DNA of 64,000 bases. It comes from Candidatus Neomarinimicrobiota bacterium. Its GTDB lineage: Bacteria; Fidelibacterota; Marinisomatia; Marinisomatales; TCS55. The translations under genes and the position numbers were made by a program. Below the pieces are notes generated by a model. It worked only from the letters and a program-made list of their open reading frames with translations. It was not told the origin of the DNA and searched no databases. Location of the stretch: assembly GCA_018651745.1 (NCBI GenBank), contig JABIDL010000037.1, positions 50,136 to 114,135 on the forward strand, read 5' to 3'. Of this stretch, positions 1-10,071 are shown piece after piece. Numbering within the stretch: position 1 is the stretch's first letter; each line of letters starts with the position of its first letter.

Positions 1-1370
1 TTACCCATAAATAAATTTTTTACCACTTTTCCACGAATATCATAAACTGTAATGCTAACATCCGAAACATTATCCATGGAATAAGAAATGTTGGTTACCG
101 GGTTGAATGGGTTTGGATAATTTCCAATTAATTCAAATCCCTTAGGGTTTGCTTCATCTTCTGTTGCCAAAGTTCCAACAAGGTATGACTGCTTAGGTGT
201 GGTAGAGATATTTTCCTCCACATCTTCTGCAGAAACCCACCAATATATGGTGGTTCCGTTTGTATAGCCTTGAATGTCGGCCGTATAAACATATTCCTGT
301 ATTACAAGATTATAAAGCATTGTCATTGCTTCAGACGTTGTACTGGCTGTAAGGGAATTAACCTGCCAATTAAGAATAGCAATTTCAACGCCATCGGATC
401 CACCGGAGGGATTTTGATCATTTACGGTTGCAAATACTTTAATTTCTGTCCAGGATGGAATTGGATCTGGCAATCCGTCTGTGCTTGTAACTCCCACATG
501 ATATATTTCAATTTCAGGAGGTATATCTCCGAAAATATCAACCACATATTGAAATTTCCAAGCGTTAGGCATGATATGCCATCCATTTTCACCACTCGGG
601 CCGCTACAGTCACTTGCGTAATATGTAAGCCCAGGTGAGGGATAAAAGTAGGATGCATCGGAGGCGTTTAAAATAATCTTGGTTGCATCGTTTGCCGGAT
701 CACCTGCATCGTCTGGAAGGTAGGTTACCACAACGGCAATTAATTCATCTTTTACAAACTGGGCTCCTCCGTCAGACGTAAAATCAACAAAATAAACTCC
801 TGCGGATCCATCGGATGGCCTTTGGATTGTTACATCTGTTGGGCTAACCGGTAACACTTTGGTCCCCAAAACTGGTTGCCCATCTGCTATTTCCAGTTCT
901 GCGGAACAGATACCAATCCCAGTACTGAAATTATTCCAAACCAAGTTTGTCGCAGAACTAGTATCTGGATAAGCGATTGAATCATTATCTGCAGTATGAG
1001 CGTATCCAATCCATCCATTTTGAGTGGTATCTCCAATGCTATACATGGATCCGGTTGATGTAAATGGATAACCCCCACTCCCGGGCCTGTAAACTTCAAC
1101 CTTTAAATTTGGGGATGTTCCATCTGTATTCCATCCAAGCACATTCACGCCAATTCCATTTAAGGTTAAATCGCCTGGAGCATTGAAAACCTCCATCATG
1201 ATGTCACCGGGGGAAAATCCTATACTTACTGTATCATTTAGACCGATGTTTAAGGTATCAACCACATTCCGTGAAAGGACATTTTCTGAATTAGATGCAC
1301 CTTCTTGATTACCAATTAATGGTCTAAGCATAAAAACGCTAAATAACAAATAAGGTGTTATTTTTTTCAT
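1..1370 (-). CDS. Exported surface protein with C-terminal sorting domain, truncated by window edge
   Basis: Reading the minus strand from ATG at 1370 gives an open frame of 456 codons that is still open at base 3, so the C-terminal end lies outside the window. The start MKKITPYLLFSVFMLRPLIG is a signal-peptide-like segment. The body is rich in Gly, Ser, Thr and Asp, as in beta-sandwich surface proteins, and near the edge carries NYPNPFNPVTNISYSM followed by YDIRGKVVKNL, the hallmark of the type-IX-like C-terminal sorting domain of FCB bacteria. I recognise no catalytic domain; phrases such as YWWVSAEDVEEN resemble Ig/FN3-like modules. It faces away from the next gene, sharing a roughly 160 bp divergent intergenic region in which I see no clear promoter. 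Confidence 0.85.
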   Translation of the reverse strand, partial: MKKITPYLLFSVFMLRPLIGNQEGASNSENVLSRNVVDTLNIGLNDTVSIGFSPGDIMMEVFNAPGDLTLNGIGVNVLGWNTDGTSPNLKVEVYRPGSGGYPFTSTGSMYSIGDTTQNGWIGYAHTADNDSIAYPDTSSATNLVWNNFSTGIGICSAELEIADGQPVLGTKVLPVSPTDVTIQRPSDGSAGVYFVDFTSDGGAQFVKDELIAVVVTYLPDDAGDPANDATKIILNASDASYFYPSPGLTYYASDCSGPSGENGWHIMPNAWKFQYVVDIFGDIPPEIEIYHVGVTSTDGLPDPIPSWTEIKVFATVNDQNPSGGSDGVEIAILNWQVNSLTASTTSEAMTMLYNLVIQEYVYTADIQGYTNGTTIYWWVSAEDVEENISTTPKQSYLVGTLATEDEANPKGFELIGNYPNPFNPVTNISYSMDNVSDVSITVYDIRGKVVKNLFMG

Positions 1371-1530
1371 CAGAAGAATCCTCGTTGGTTAACTTAATTA
1401 TTGAAATTCTTAAAACGAATATAGGTTTTTAATTTCATCCTAAAAAGAGAACATTTCCATTTTGGACCTTCTTTGATTAATTTTAATTAATGTCTCGGCT
1501 CGCTAAAGATAATTATAGAAAATTAAGAAA

Positions 1531-2622
1531 ATGTTAAGTCGTCGCTCTATTTCTACCGCTATAACATCCTTAATCATTTTTTTATTCTCTTGCGATGATA
1601 GTAAAGTGAAGGCAGAGGATGAATTGGACAGAGTTGCGATTGATTTATTGCTTTCCGAATATGATTTAGTAAATGGACCGGGTGCGGCACTTTTAATCAT
1701 TAAGGAAGGGGATATTCTATATTCAAATGAATATGGGATGGCCAACTTGGAGGAAGATACCCCAATCACATTTGCAACAAATTTCAGGTTGGCTTCTGTG
1801 ACAAAACAATTCACAGCAATGTGCATTATGATTTTAAAGAGTCGAGGTCAGTTAGATTATGAACAAACGATTACAGATATTTTCCCAGATTTCCCCGATT
1901 ACGGAAATAACATTACCATTACACATCTCCTGCATCATACTTCAGGACTTATAGAGTACTTTTCTCTGATAACGGAGCAGGTAAAGGATCGGGATGTTTT
2001 GAATCTTATGATGCAGCAATCCTGGACTTATTTCCCACCAGGGACGGATTACCGTTATAATAATTCGGGGTATGCAATATTGGCAATGATAGTGGAGGAA
2101 GTGTCTGGCTTAAGTTTTGCTAATTTTTTAGAACAAAATATTTTTTTACCGCTCGGAATGTCAAACAGCATTGCTTTCGAGGATGGGATTTCAATTGTTA
2201 ACAATAGAGCATATGGATATTCTGTTAATACTATTTTAGAAGGCCCTGAATATTTTCGAGATGATCAAAGTCTTGCAAGCGCCGTACTTGGCGATGGTGG
2301 AATTTATACTTCTGCAGAAGACATGTTAAAATGGGATCAAAGTCTGTACACGAATACATTGGTTCCATATGCGATTCTGAATAAAGCTTTTACCAGTGGG
2401 AAATTATCCAGCGGTGAAGAAACAGGGTATGGTTTTGGTTGGGTGTTAGATACTTATTATTACCGGGAAAGAGTTTCTCACACCGGTAGTACTCGCGGAT
2501 TTCGGAATGTTTTTATGCGGTTCCCTAACGAAAGAATAAGTATTATAATTCTTACTAATCGAAATTCTGGCACCCCAAAAGACATTGCGAATCAAATTGC
2601 AGATTTATTATTTGATCCATAA
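1531..2622 (+). CDS. Serine hydrolase of the beta-lactamase/class C PBP family, lipoprotein
   Basis: A 363-residue protein of the beta-lactamase (PF00144) fold. Visible catalytic elements are the SxxK motif SVTK (Ser89, Lys92), the YxN-type motif YNN (about residues 176-178) and the KTG-equivalent HTG in VSHTGSTRGF (about residue 317). The N-terminus has a short hydrophobic stretch ending in LFSC with Cys21, a lipobox, so the product is probably anchored to a membrane facing the periplasm. Family members act as D-amino-acid amidases, esterases or D,D-peptidases; the substrate cannot be read from sequence. It converges with the FG-GAP lipoprotein gene downstream, with only 12 bp between them. 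Confidence 0.9.
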   Translation: MLSRRSISTAITSLIIFLFSCDDSKVKAEDELDRVAIDLLLSEYDLVNGPGAALLIIKEGDILYSNEYGMANLEEDTPITFATNFRLASVTKQFTAMCIMILKSRGQLDYEQTITDIFPDFPDYGNNITITHLLHHTSGLIEYFSLITEQVKDRDVLNLMMQQSWTYFPPGTDYRYNNSGYAILAMIVEEVSGLSFANFLEQNIFLPLGMSNSIAFEDGISIVNNRAYGYSVNTILEGPEYFRDDQSLASAVLGDGGIYTSAEDMLKWDQSLYTNTLVPYAILNKAFTSGKLSSGEETGYGFGWVLDTYYYRERVSHTGSTRGFRNVFMRFPNERISIIILTNRNSGTPKDIANQIADLLFDP

Positions 2623-2634
2623 AAAACCTAAGAG

Positions 2635-5600
2635 CTAATGGAGTTCATTCATTTTGAATTCTTTCAAAAAACCATCGGACCAACGGATTCGAATTCTATC
2701 CACCTTCCTTTGATTATTATTACCCCCAATAAATACAATCGGCGCTGATTGAGATAAATAACCTCCACCGGCTGAAATTTCATGAAGTTGAATTGTTTCA
2801 TCAGAAAAATCCACCCAAATTTTTGCTCCAACATAATTATGGTTTTCTGATAATTCTGTTAAATGAATAGCAGTCATTTTTGAATGCGTTAGGTTTATAA
2901 AAACTTTTACTACTGCATTGTTCACCCCGGCAATGAAATCAGGTTTTCCGTCACGATTGATATCGTTAATTGTCAAGCTGGTCCCATCTTTTGGAAGCAG
3001 GAGTCCGCTTATATCTGGTGTAATACTCTGAAAATTCCCCGATCCATCACCAAGAAGCAACAAGCTCACGCCTCCATCCATGTAGCCGGTTTCTCGTTGG
3101 GGTCCATAGAAATTTTGCACCACATAAAGATCTAAATTCCCATCACCATTTATATCGCAAATAGCAGAACCGAAAATTGGACTCGCTTGGGCTATTTGAG
3201 GTAAAGGGTGAAACTCGAATTGAGTATTTCCTTGAGTATCGGTTTCATTAATGAGGATTCCTGATGCTAAACTGTTAACCTCGAATTTTTCAGCGATCTC
3301 AAGCCGAGTTTCTGTATAAATGTCTTTTAGGGATGTAATCGCAAAATCATGATAGGATGGCAATTTTTGTTTTACCATTGGCATCGCATCACTTGAGCAC
3401 CCTAACCCACGGCGCGGTAGGCAAATCCCATTTTCGTATTTTGCCTCGATAATACGCTTGATACCGTTTCCTTCAAAGTCTCCGTAATATAATATTTCCG
3501 GTTTTGTGTTTGAAGCTTTGTACTTTGTATTAAAACCAAAATTGCCAACTAAATAATCTGTGTCACCATCATTGTCGATATCGCCTCCGCTGATACTATT
3601 GTACCAACCCATACGGGTTGCCAAGCCAACTTTAGAAGTGCGCTCAACGAGTCGACCATTTTCATTGTGAAAAAATCGTACCGGCCCCCATTCGTAAGTA
3701 ACCAACAAATCGGGATGATGATCTGCATCTACATCTGTAAACAGTGCACTTGTGACCATTCCTGCGTGCTTGATTCCCGGGGCAATCGTATTTGTTATAT
3801 CTTCATATTTTGTCCCGGTAAAGCGTAACACTGTTGAATTGGGTGATTCCGGATAATTCCCAGGAATTATCCTTCCACCAATAAACAACTCTAAAGATTT
3901 ATCGCCATCAATATCAGCCGCAATAATTACGCTACCACTATTCCGAATATCAGGTAGCAGATCTGATTTTGTAAAAGAACCCTCACCATCGTTGGTATAA
4001 AGACGATCCCGTAAAACATCATCACCCGGCTCACATTCTACGCCACCACTTACTACATACAAATCGAGGTCTCCATCGTGATCAAAATCAATGAATAGCG
4101 ATCCCATATCCTCTGATCTGATATCATCGTTGAAACTTATTTGCGACGTTTTAAGAAATGTTCCGTCTCCTTGATTGCGATGAATCGATCCAATAAAACC
4201 AGAAGACCCTCCAATGAAAAGATCGTCGTATCCATCTCCATCAATGTCACCCCATGCCAACCCCGGACCAAGTTGTGAAGATTTATTAGGTAGCAACTTT
4301 TGTCGTTCAAAATCATCGTATATTTTTTCCATGTGAATTGCGCTTGACAACACATTTTGGTTTTGCGAAAACATTGTCATTTTTATCGGTTTTGTATTTT
4401 CTTGTTTTATGTCCTCAACTACTGTTTTGGGCTCAATAATTGTATATAAATATCCAGTGGGAAGATCTTGCAAAATTTGTTGTTTACCTGTCGGCCAATA
4501 AATTGTTATTGTATCTGCTTTTTCTGTTTTAGCCAAACCAAAGTGTACAATGGATTCACTTGATGACATGAACCCTCTTGATGTTGCGATATATCGTGTT
4601 TGTTTGGTATCACCATCTGCCTTCAAAACAATTTTTGATCCTACGCCATTATAATTACTTGATCTGCCTTTGAGTTTGATACGAAGCGACCTTCCGGAAG
4701 AAACATCATTGCGATAAACACGGACAGGCTCATTAAATCCATTCACGACAAGGTCGAGATCTCCATCTCCATCCAAATCACCCATTGCAGATCCGGTACT
4801 AATACCAAGATGGTCTAATCCCCACTGTTTACTGAGATTTGTAAATTGCAAGTCGCCCCGATTTTTATACACTTGGTTCTTCAATTTGTATGGTTTTTGC
4901 TGCTCCCACCATTCTAATTCTTTTTCTGCAAAAGAATCATCCTTAGCTGCAATGTGTTGTGATTTGTCTTTTAAGTCTCCATTGAAAAAATCGCGAGACA
5001 TTCCATTTGTGAAATATACATCTTCAAATCCATCATTGTCTAAATCGCCAAATTTTACAGTCCAAGTCCAATCTGTTTTCGCCAACCCCGTAAGGTAGGC
5101 AACTTCCATAAACCGATCGGTGCCGGTATTTAGATAAAGTGCATTTCTCATGTATTGCGGCGGGTTTGGGAAATTCAAAAACCAAGCATCACTATTTGGC
5201 CCGCTCATAGAACCCATAGATAATTTATCTCGATAGTGGTTACTCCCAGCCATGTCAGAAGCAAGATAATCTATCCAGCCATCATTATTGATATCTGAAT
5301 AATCTGAACCCATAGAAAACCAGGGAGTGTGTGGAAATGCTTCGTTTGCAACATCAGTAAATGAAATGAATCCATTAGCGTCTGGACCATTATTACGATA
5401 TAGATGATCAGGACCCATGTAGTCATTTGCAACATACAAATCAGGCCAACTATCATCGTTATAATCCCACCAAGTTGCAGACAGCCCATAATATGGCAGC
5501 TTTCCAATTCCCGATTCAACCGAAACATCAACAAATGTGCCGTTGTCATTTCTATATAAATGATCAAATTGACCCGCCGGCACTAACATTTGCATACGAT

Positions 5601-6369
5601 TGGGAGGTTTTACGATATAGGCAAGTTCGCGGGAATCAGGATGTATAAGAATTCTTCTATTTTCCTGACGAATTATTTTTACGTTTTTAATATCAGAACT
5701 TGGCTGCAATCGATTGGTAAGCAGATAACCATCCAAATCTCCATCCCGATCATAATCGGCAAAGGACATTGTAACGCTTGCCCCGTTAAAATCGAGACCG
5801 TATTTACTTGCTTCCTCAGTGAATTTTCCCTGCTGATTAATATAAAGCCTGTTAGGGCAGTCAAAACCTGACACAAATAAATCAAGCCAACCATCATTGT
5901 TTAAATCCGCAAAGGTTGCACCGGTGCTCCACATTCCAGCCGGATTCATGCCCACTTTTTCCGTAACATCTTCAAATTGAAACCCACCAAGGTTTTGATA
6001 CAATCGTCCTCCATCCATTTGTCGTGTTAAGAATATATCAGCTAAGCCATCCCGATTGTAGTCTCCAATTGCTACTCCTGAGGCAATAAATGAATTGCGA
6101 ATTTGATCACGGTGTTTTTGGCTCGGATTCCAAGTATTGTGAAAGTCGATATCTGTCTCTCCGGATTTTAATAAAACGAATTGGTGGTTTGAATTTGTTG
6201 AATTATTAAAAGGTGTCGCAGATAAATCCGGATTTTTTTCTCCCAATTCCTGCACACGAAGTAATGATTGGGATGAAATCATCCAATTTTCATTCGCATC
6301 GATTTGCTTACTCTCTCCGCAACCGAAAAAATAAAATGAAAGAACCGATAAAATAATTTTATTAATCAT
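2635..6369 (-). CDS. Giant FG-GAP/VCBS and ASPIC/UnbV repeat lipoprotein (tandem CRTAC-like)
   Basis: A 1244-residue protein beginning with a signal peptide and lipobox (FFGC, Cys17). It holds many FG-GAP/VCBS calcium-binding repeats with the pattern DxNxDGxxD, for example DYNRDGLADIF, DLNNDGWLDLF and DLDGDGDLDLVV. These form beta-propellers. An ASPIC/UnbV module sits in the middle (around residue 600, SRGFMSSSESIVHFGL then TIYWPTG), and a second lies at the extreme C-terminus (SAGGGYLSQSAPIVFIG then IRIRWSDG). Two complete CRTAC-like units therefore appear fused. Such proteins are common surface lipoproteins in marine FCB bacteria; adhesion or polymer binding is inferred from the family, not shown. 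A single long frame without interruption. Confidence 0.93.
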   Translation of the reverse strand: MINKIILSVLSFYFFGCGESKQIDANENWMISSQSLLRVQELGEKNPDLSATPFNNSTNSNHQFVLLKSGETDIDFHNTWNPSQKHRDQIRNSFIASGVAIGDYNRDGLADIFLTRQMDGGRLYQNLGGFQFEDVTEKVGMNPAGMWSTGATFADLNNDGWLDLFVSGFDCPNRLYINQQGKFTEEASKYGLDFNGASVTMSFADYDRDGDLDGYLLTNRLQPSSDIKNVKIIRQENRRILIHPDSRELAYIVKPPNRMQMLVPAGQFDHLYRNDNGTFVDVSVESGIGKLPYYGLSATWWDYNDDSWPDLYVANDYMGPDHLYRNNGPDANGFISFTDVANEAFPHTPWFSMGSDYSDINNDGWIDYLASDMAGSNHYRDKLSMGSMSGPNSDAWFLNFPNPPQYMRNALYLNTGTDRFMEVAYLTGLAKTDWTWTVKFGDLDNDGFEDVYFTNGMSRDFFNGDLKDKSQHIAAKDDSFAEKELEWWEQQKPYKLKNQVYKNRGDLQFTNLSKQWGLDHLGISTGSAMGDLDGDGDLDLVVNGFNEPVRVYRNDVSSGRSLRIKLKGRSSNYNGVGSKIVLKADGDTKQTRYIATSRGFMSSSESIVHFGLAKTEKADTITIYWPTGKQQILQDLPTGYLYTIIEPKTVVEDIKQENTKPIKMTMFSQNQNVLSSAIHMEKIYDDFERQKLLPNKSSQLGPGLAWGDIDGDGYDDLFIGGSSGFIGSIHRNQGDGTFLKTSQISFNDDIRSEDMGSLFIDFDHDGDLDLYVVSGGVECEPGDDVLRDRLYTNDGEGSFTKSDLLPDIRNSGSVIIAADIDGDKSLELFIGGRIIPGNYPESPNSTVLRFTGTKYEDITNTIAPGIKHAGMVTSALFTDVDADHHPDLLVTYEWGPVRFFHNENGRLVERTSKVGLATRMGWYNSISGGDIDNDGDTDYLVGNFGFNTKYKASNTKPEILYYGDFEGNGIKRIIEAKYENGICLPRRGLGCSSDAMPMVKQKLPSYHDFAITSLKDIYTETRLEIAEKFEVNSLASGILINETDTQGNTQFEFHPLPQIAQASPIFGSAICDINGDGNLDLYVVQNFYGPQRETGYMDGGVSLLLLGDGSGNFQSITPDISGLLLPKDGTSLTINDINRDGKPDFIAGVNNAVVKVFINLTHSKMTAIHLTELSENHNYVGAKIWVDFSDETIQLHEISAGGGYLSQSAPIVFIGGNNNQRKVDRIRIRWSDGFLKEFKMNELH

Positions 6370-6568
6370 TTATTTTGTGCAAATCTTAAAATGAAAAGAA
6401 TGTATCGAGATACTATTATTTTGGCAACGTAGCTATTTTTAGTATTTTTTCCCGCCCATCCTAAATCTGCAATGGTGAGATTTTGGCTAATAATTTTGTT
6501 CATGTATTGTAGTAAATTAACTATTAAATAATTATCTGGCTAAAAACTATGTATGTTATTTTTAACTT

Positions 6569-7990
6569 ATGAAGAGCAATTATCCAAAGCGATTAATACC
6601 AATGTATCTACCAATACTTTTGGGGTTTTGGGCGATATCCTGCTCTCATCACAAATCCCTATTTAGTAATACCGGCAAATTGGTTTTTAAAAAAAATATA
6701 AATGAATTGATTATGGATTCCGGGCTAAATGCAAATATGGGGATCAAAATTAAATCGTTGTCAACCGGAGAAACGTTATACGCTCTTAATAGCGAAAAAT
6801 TATTACTTCCGGCCAGCAATAATAAGCTATACACTTGTGCAACAGCACTGGGAGTTCTTGGATCGGACTTTGTGTTTGAAACTTCTATTTATGTTGAAAA
6901 AAACAATCTTTACCTAAAAGGCGGCGGTGATCCAGATTTTTCTATTGAGCAATTAGATTCACTCGCTCAAATTGTTTCGTCTTCACTCAATTCAATTGAT
7001 ACGATTTTTGTTGATGAAAGTTTAATGGATACACTTCATTACGGTGAAGGATGGATGTGGGATGAAGGATATTGGTGGTACGCAGCTCCAGTGAGCGCCT
7101 TATCTATGAACGATAATTGCGTGGATTTTTATTTCCATCCCGGGAAATTAGGAGAGCCGGCTGACATCACTGTTCATCCGCCAACACAATATATTCAAGT
7201 TAAGAACCAATCCGTTACTGTGAACGACACGATAGAATTCAAAAAGTTTAAAATTGAACGAGATTGGGTCGGGGAAACAAATCAGTTTATCATTTCCGGC
7301 GAATTACTGGATACCACGCCTAAAGATACTTTAATCCGAAATATTGTTCACCCTCCGCTGTTTGCCGGAACGGTCATGAAGGAAATGCTCGCAGAAAGAG
7401 GTATATCTGTTCTTGCGGTTTCTATTGGAACTCTACCAAAGAATGCTTCAAAACTTGTTTCTCATCGCTCCGATTCGCTGCTTTATTCTACCTCAAACCT
7501 GATGAATGAAAGTGACAATCTTACAGCTGAATTATTGATAAAAACTTTAGGAATTACTGAAGAAAACCCCGGGAATTGGGACGATGGAATAACTAGGGTT
7601 AAAACATTTTTAGCTGATTCTGCCGGAATTGATACTGGCACTATCCGAATGGCAGATGGATCCGGTGTTTCCCGATATAATCTCACCAGCGCAGATCATT
7701 TTATTCAATTGCTTTCCTATATGTATCAAAGCCCATACTCAGATGATTTTTTATACGTATTAGCAAATGGCGGGTCTAAAGGAACTTTAAACAACCGGCT
7801 CACAAAAAATGGACATAAAATAAAAGCAAAAACGGGGCATCTTTCCGGTGTGAGTTGTTTTTCCGGCTATGCTTTTTCTCCGCGTTTTGGACCGCTGGCT
7901 TTTTCTTTTATGATGAATGGTTATATTGGCTCAGCAAAAGATTATCAACGATTGCAGGACAATATTTTAGAAATGTTAGTTCATGATTAA
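6569..7990 (+). CDS. dacB: D-alanyl-D-alanine carboxypeptidase/endopeptidase (PBP4 type), lipoprotein
   Basis: A 473-residue S13-family penicillin-binding protein that trims the peptide stems or cross-links of peptidoglycan in the periplasm. All three active-site motifs are visible: SxxK as SNNK (Ser83, Lys86) in LLPASNNKLYTCATAL, SxN as SDN (315-317) in NESDNLTAELL, and KTG (421-423) in KAKTGHLSG. The long insert between the first two motifs (YAAPVSALSMNDN region) is the usual feature of PBP4. The N-terminus has a signal with a lipobox-like AISC. Its stop overlaps the start of the LD-carboxypeptidase gene by 8 bp, so the two are co-translated and probably act on the same substrate. Confidence 0.93.
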   Translation: MKSNYPKRLIPMYLPILLGFWAISCSHHKSLFSNTGKLVFKKNINELIMDSGLNANMGIKIKSLSTGETLYALNSEKLLLPASNNKLYTCATALGVLGSDFVFETSIYVEKNNLYLKGGGDPDFSIEQLDSLAQIVSSSLNSIDTIFVDESLMDTLHYGEGWMWDEGYWWYAAPVSALSMNDNCVDFYFHPGKLGEPADITVHPPTQYIQVKNQSVTVNDTIEFKKFKIERDWVGETNQFIISGELLDTTPKDTLIRNIVHPPLFAGTVMKEMLAERGISVLAVSIGTLPKNASKLVSHRSDSLLYSTSNLMNESDNLTAELLIKTLGITEENPGNWDDGITRVKTFLADSAGIDTGTIRMADGSGVSRYNLTSADHFIQLLSYMYQSPYSDDFLYVLANGGSKGTLNNRLTKNGHKIKAKTGHLSGVSCFSGYAFSPRFGPLAFSFMMNGYIGSAKDYQRLQDNILEMLVHD

Positions 7991-8912
7991 ACCGCCGGTA
8001 CTTAATCCAAACGCAACCATTGGAATTGTGAGCCCATCATCTTGGATGAAGGAATCTGACTTAAAAACCAGCGTTTTTGTTTTTGAGAATAAAGGATATA
8101 AACTGGTTTTAGGGAAAAGTGTATTTTTGAAAGATAACACTTATGCGGGGACACCCCAAGAAAGAGCAGATGATATCAATGGCATGTTTGCAAATCCGGA
8201 TATTGATGCCATTATTTGTGCACGCGGCGGATATGGCGCCAACCGAGTTTTACCCCTTCTGGATTATGACCTCATCAAATCGAATCCGAAAATATTTATA
8301 GGTTACAGCGATATAACTGCTTTTCTAACATCCATTACCCAAACTACCGGACTTGTTACCTTTCATGGTCCCATGCTGTCTAGCTTTAATAAAGGGATGG
8401 TGGAATATAATTTTGATCTCATGGAAAAAACGCTATTTGGAAATGAATCTGTAACCATCTCGCCTCCACCAGAATTGCAAGCTCGTGTTTTAAAACCCGG
8501 TAAAGCAGAAGGCCCCATTTGGGGTGGAAATATGTGTCTTTTGATCAATCGATTGGGGACTGAAGATCAACTTGATACAGATGGTGCCATTCTATTTATT
8601 GAAGACGTTGATGAATATTTGTACGCATTCGATCGTATGCTCGTCCACATGAAAGAAGCCGGTATGTTTGACAATATTAAAGCACTCATTATAGGTGAAT
8701 TGCTTGACATGAAAGATTATGATGATCCATTTGGAAAATCCACAGATGAAATAGTTATAGATGTGTGTGGTGATTTGAATATTCCCATTATTTCTAATTT
8801 TCCCTGCGGACATGGCATTTTTCAAGCAACAATCCCCATTTCAGTTCCAGTTCAATTGGATGCGAAAACTGATATACCATCCTTAACGTTATTAGAATCG
8901 CCGGTTAAATAA
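7983..8912 (+). CDS. ldcA: LD-carboxypeptidase, S66 family (muropeptide recycling)
   Basis: A 309-residue S66 peptidase that removes the terminal D-Ala from tetrapeptide stems of muropeptides during wall recycling. Family landmarks are ARGGYGANRVL, the nucleophile motif GYSDITAF (Ser at about 110), TFHGPM, GGNMCLL, the Glu of LFIEDVDEYLYAFDRML and the His of NFPCGHGIFQATIPISV, which together make the Ser-Glu-His triad. No signal peptide is visible, consistent with a cytoplasmic enzyme, in contrast with the exported-looking paralogue at 12710-13837. It overlaps dacB by 8 bp and is followed 11 bp later by spmA. Confidence 0.93.
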   Translation: MIKPPVLNPNATIGIVSPSSWMKESDLKTSVFVFENKGYKLVLGKSVFLKDNTYAGTPQERADDINGMFANPDIDAIICARGGYGANRVLPLLDYDLIKSNPKIFIGYSDITAFLTSITQTTGLVTFHGPMLSSFNKGMVEYNFDLMEKTLFGNESVTISPPPELQARVLKPGKAEGPIWGGNMCLLINRLGTEDQLDTDGAILFIEDVDEYLYAFDRMLVHMKEAGMFDNIKALIIGELLDMKDYDDPFGKSTDEIVIDVCGDLNIPIISNFPCGHGIFQATIPISVPVQLDAKTDIPSLTLLESPVK

Positions 8913-8923
8913 GGAAAAAATAA

Positions 8924-9520
8924 ATGCTGAATTACATTTGGTTTGGAATGATGCTAATCGCTGTTGTAATTGGCGCGTTCACAGGGAATATTGATGCAGT
9001 CACAGAAGCGGCAGTCAATATGGCAAAAGTGGCCGTGGAGTTGGCGATTGGATTGATTGGTATTATGGCGCTTTGGCTGGGTATCATGAAAATTGCAGAA
9101 GAATCTGGACTCATTCGTCTCATTGCCAAAGGATTGCGCCCCATCACCATTCGACTTTTCCCTGATGTGCCGGAAGATCATCCTGCGATTGGATCGATTG
9201 TATTAAATATGTCTGCCAATATTCTTGGGTTGGGAAATGCTGCCACGCCACTTGGTTTAAAAGCAATGGAAGAACTCCAAGAATTAAATCCAAACAAAGA
9301 AACCGCCACCAACGCAATGTGTATGTTTTTAGCCGTGAATACGTCCAGCGTTCAACTCATTTTACCGGCAACGGTAGTGGCGCTGATGGGTGCACAATCC
9401 AGTCAGATATTTATCACCACCATTATTGCAACAAGTATGTCCACCGTTGCGGCTATTGTTTCTATCAAATTTTTAGAGAAAAGAAAAAGATTTTCTTTTG
9501 AGCAAGGAAACGAACTATGA
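8924..9520 (+). CDS. spmA: SpmA-like nucleoside-recognition (Gate) domain membrane protein
   Basis: A 198-residue integral membrane protein matching spore maturation protein A, which carries the nucleoside recognition (Gate) domain. It shows several hydrophobic helices and the conserved stretches MSANILGLGNAATPLGLKAM and ELNPNKETATNAMCMFLAVN, with NTSSVQLIPA-like residues after them. In sporulating bacteria SpmA and SpmB affect spore cortex maturation. In non-sporulating Gram-negatives the pair is widespread and of unsettled function, with membrane transport suspected. It overlaps spmB by 4 bp (ATGA) and follows dacB-ldcA in one apparent operon, which points to an envelope role. A purine-rich stretch (aaggaaaaaataa) precedes the ATG. 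Confidence 0.92.
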   Translation: MLNYIWFGMMLIAVVIGAFTGNIDAVTEAAVNMAKVAVELAIGLIGIMALWLGIMKIAEESGLIRLIAKGLRPITIRLFPDVPEDHPAIGSIVLNMSANILGLGNAATPLGLKAMEELQELNPNKETATNAMCMFLAVNTSSVQLILPATVVALMGAQSSQIFITTIIATSMSTVAAIVSIKFLEKRKRFSFEQGNEL

Positions 9521-10065
9521 TTGATTCATTTGTAAACGGCGTAAACGAAATTTCAAAATACATTATTCCTTTTTTACTCGTAGGAATTCCGTTTTATGGT
9601 CTGGCAATTAAAAAGGTAAAAGTGTATGAATCTTTTGTAGAAGGCGCAAAGGACGGATTTACAATTGCTGTTAGAATTATTCCTTACCTTGTAGCAATTC
9701 TGGTTGCAATCGGAATGTTCCGAGCGTCCGGCGCACTGGATGTTTTACTAAATTTTCTAACGCCTGTTTTAACATTCATTGGTTTTCCACCTGAGAATCT
9801 TCCATTGGCATTAATGCGGCCTTTATCCGGAAGTGGATCATTGGGTCTTTTGACAGATTTGATTCATCAGCATGGCGCGGATTCTCTGATTGCAAAAATT
9901 GGCGCCACTATGTTTGGCTCTACTGAAACCACCTTTTATGTTTTGGCTGTTTATTTTGGATCTGTTGGTATTCGAAAAACGCGACATGCTTTGATTGCAG
10001 GACTCATTGCAGATGCGGTTGGTGTTTTAAGTGCCGTTTATGTGTGCAGATTCTTTTTTAGTTAA
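9517..10065 (+). CDS. spmB: SpmB-like nucleoside-recognition (Gate) domain membrane protein
   Basis: A 182-residue partner of SpmA. Conserved elements include ISKYIIPFLLVGIPFYGL, YESFVEGAKDGF, the PLALMRPLSGSGSLGL segment, ATMFGSTETTFYVLAVYFGS and the C-terminal RHALIAGLIADAVGVL, all typical of spore maturation protein B. Four or five membrane helices are apparent. Its start codon is embedded in the spmA stop (4 bp overlap), implying coupled translation and a SpmA-SpmB complex. It ends the plus-strand operon; the next gene is convergent after 6 bp and no terminator hairpin is visible in the gap. Confidence 0.92.
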   Translation: MIDSFVNGVNEISKYIIPFLLVGIPFYGLAIKKVKVYESFVEGAKDGFTIAVRIIPYLVAILVAIGMFRASGALDVLLNFLTPVLTFIGFPPENLPLALMRPLSGSGSLGLLTDLIHQHGADSLIAKIGATMFGSTETTFYVLAVYFGSVGIRKTRHALIAGLIADAVGVLSAVYVCRFFFS

Positions 10066-10071
10066 GGCAAT

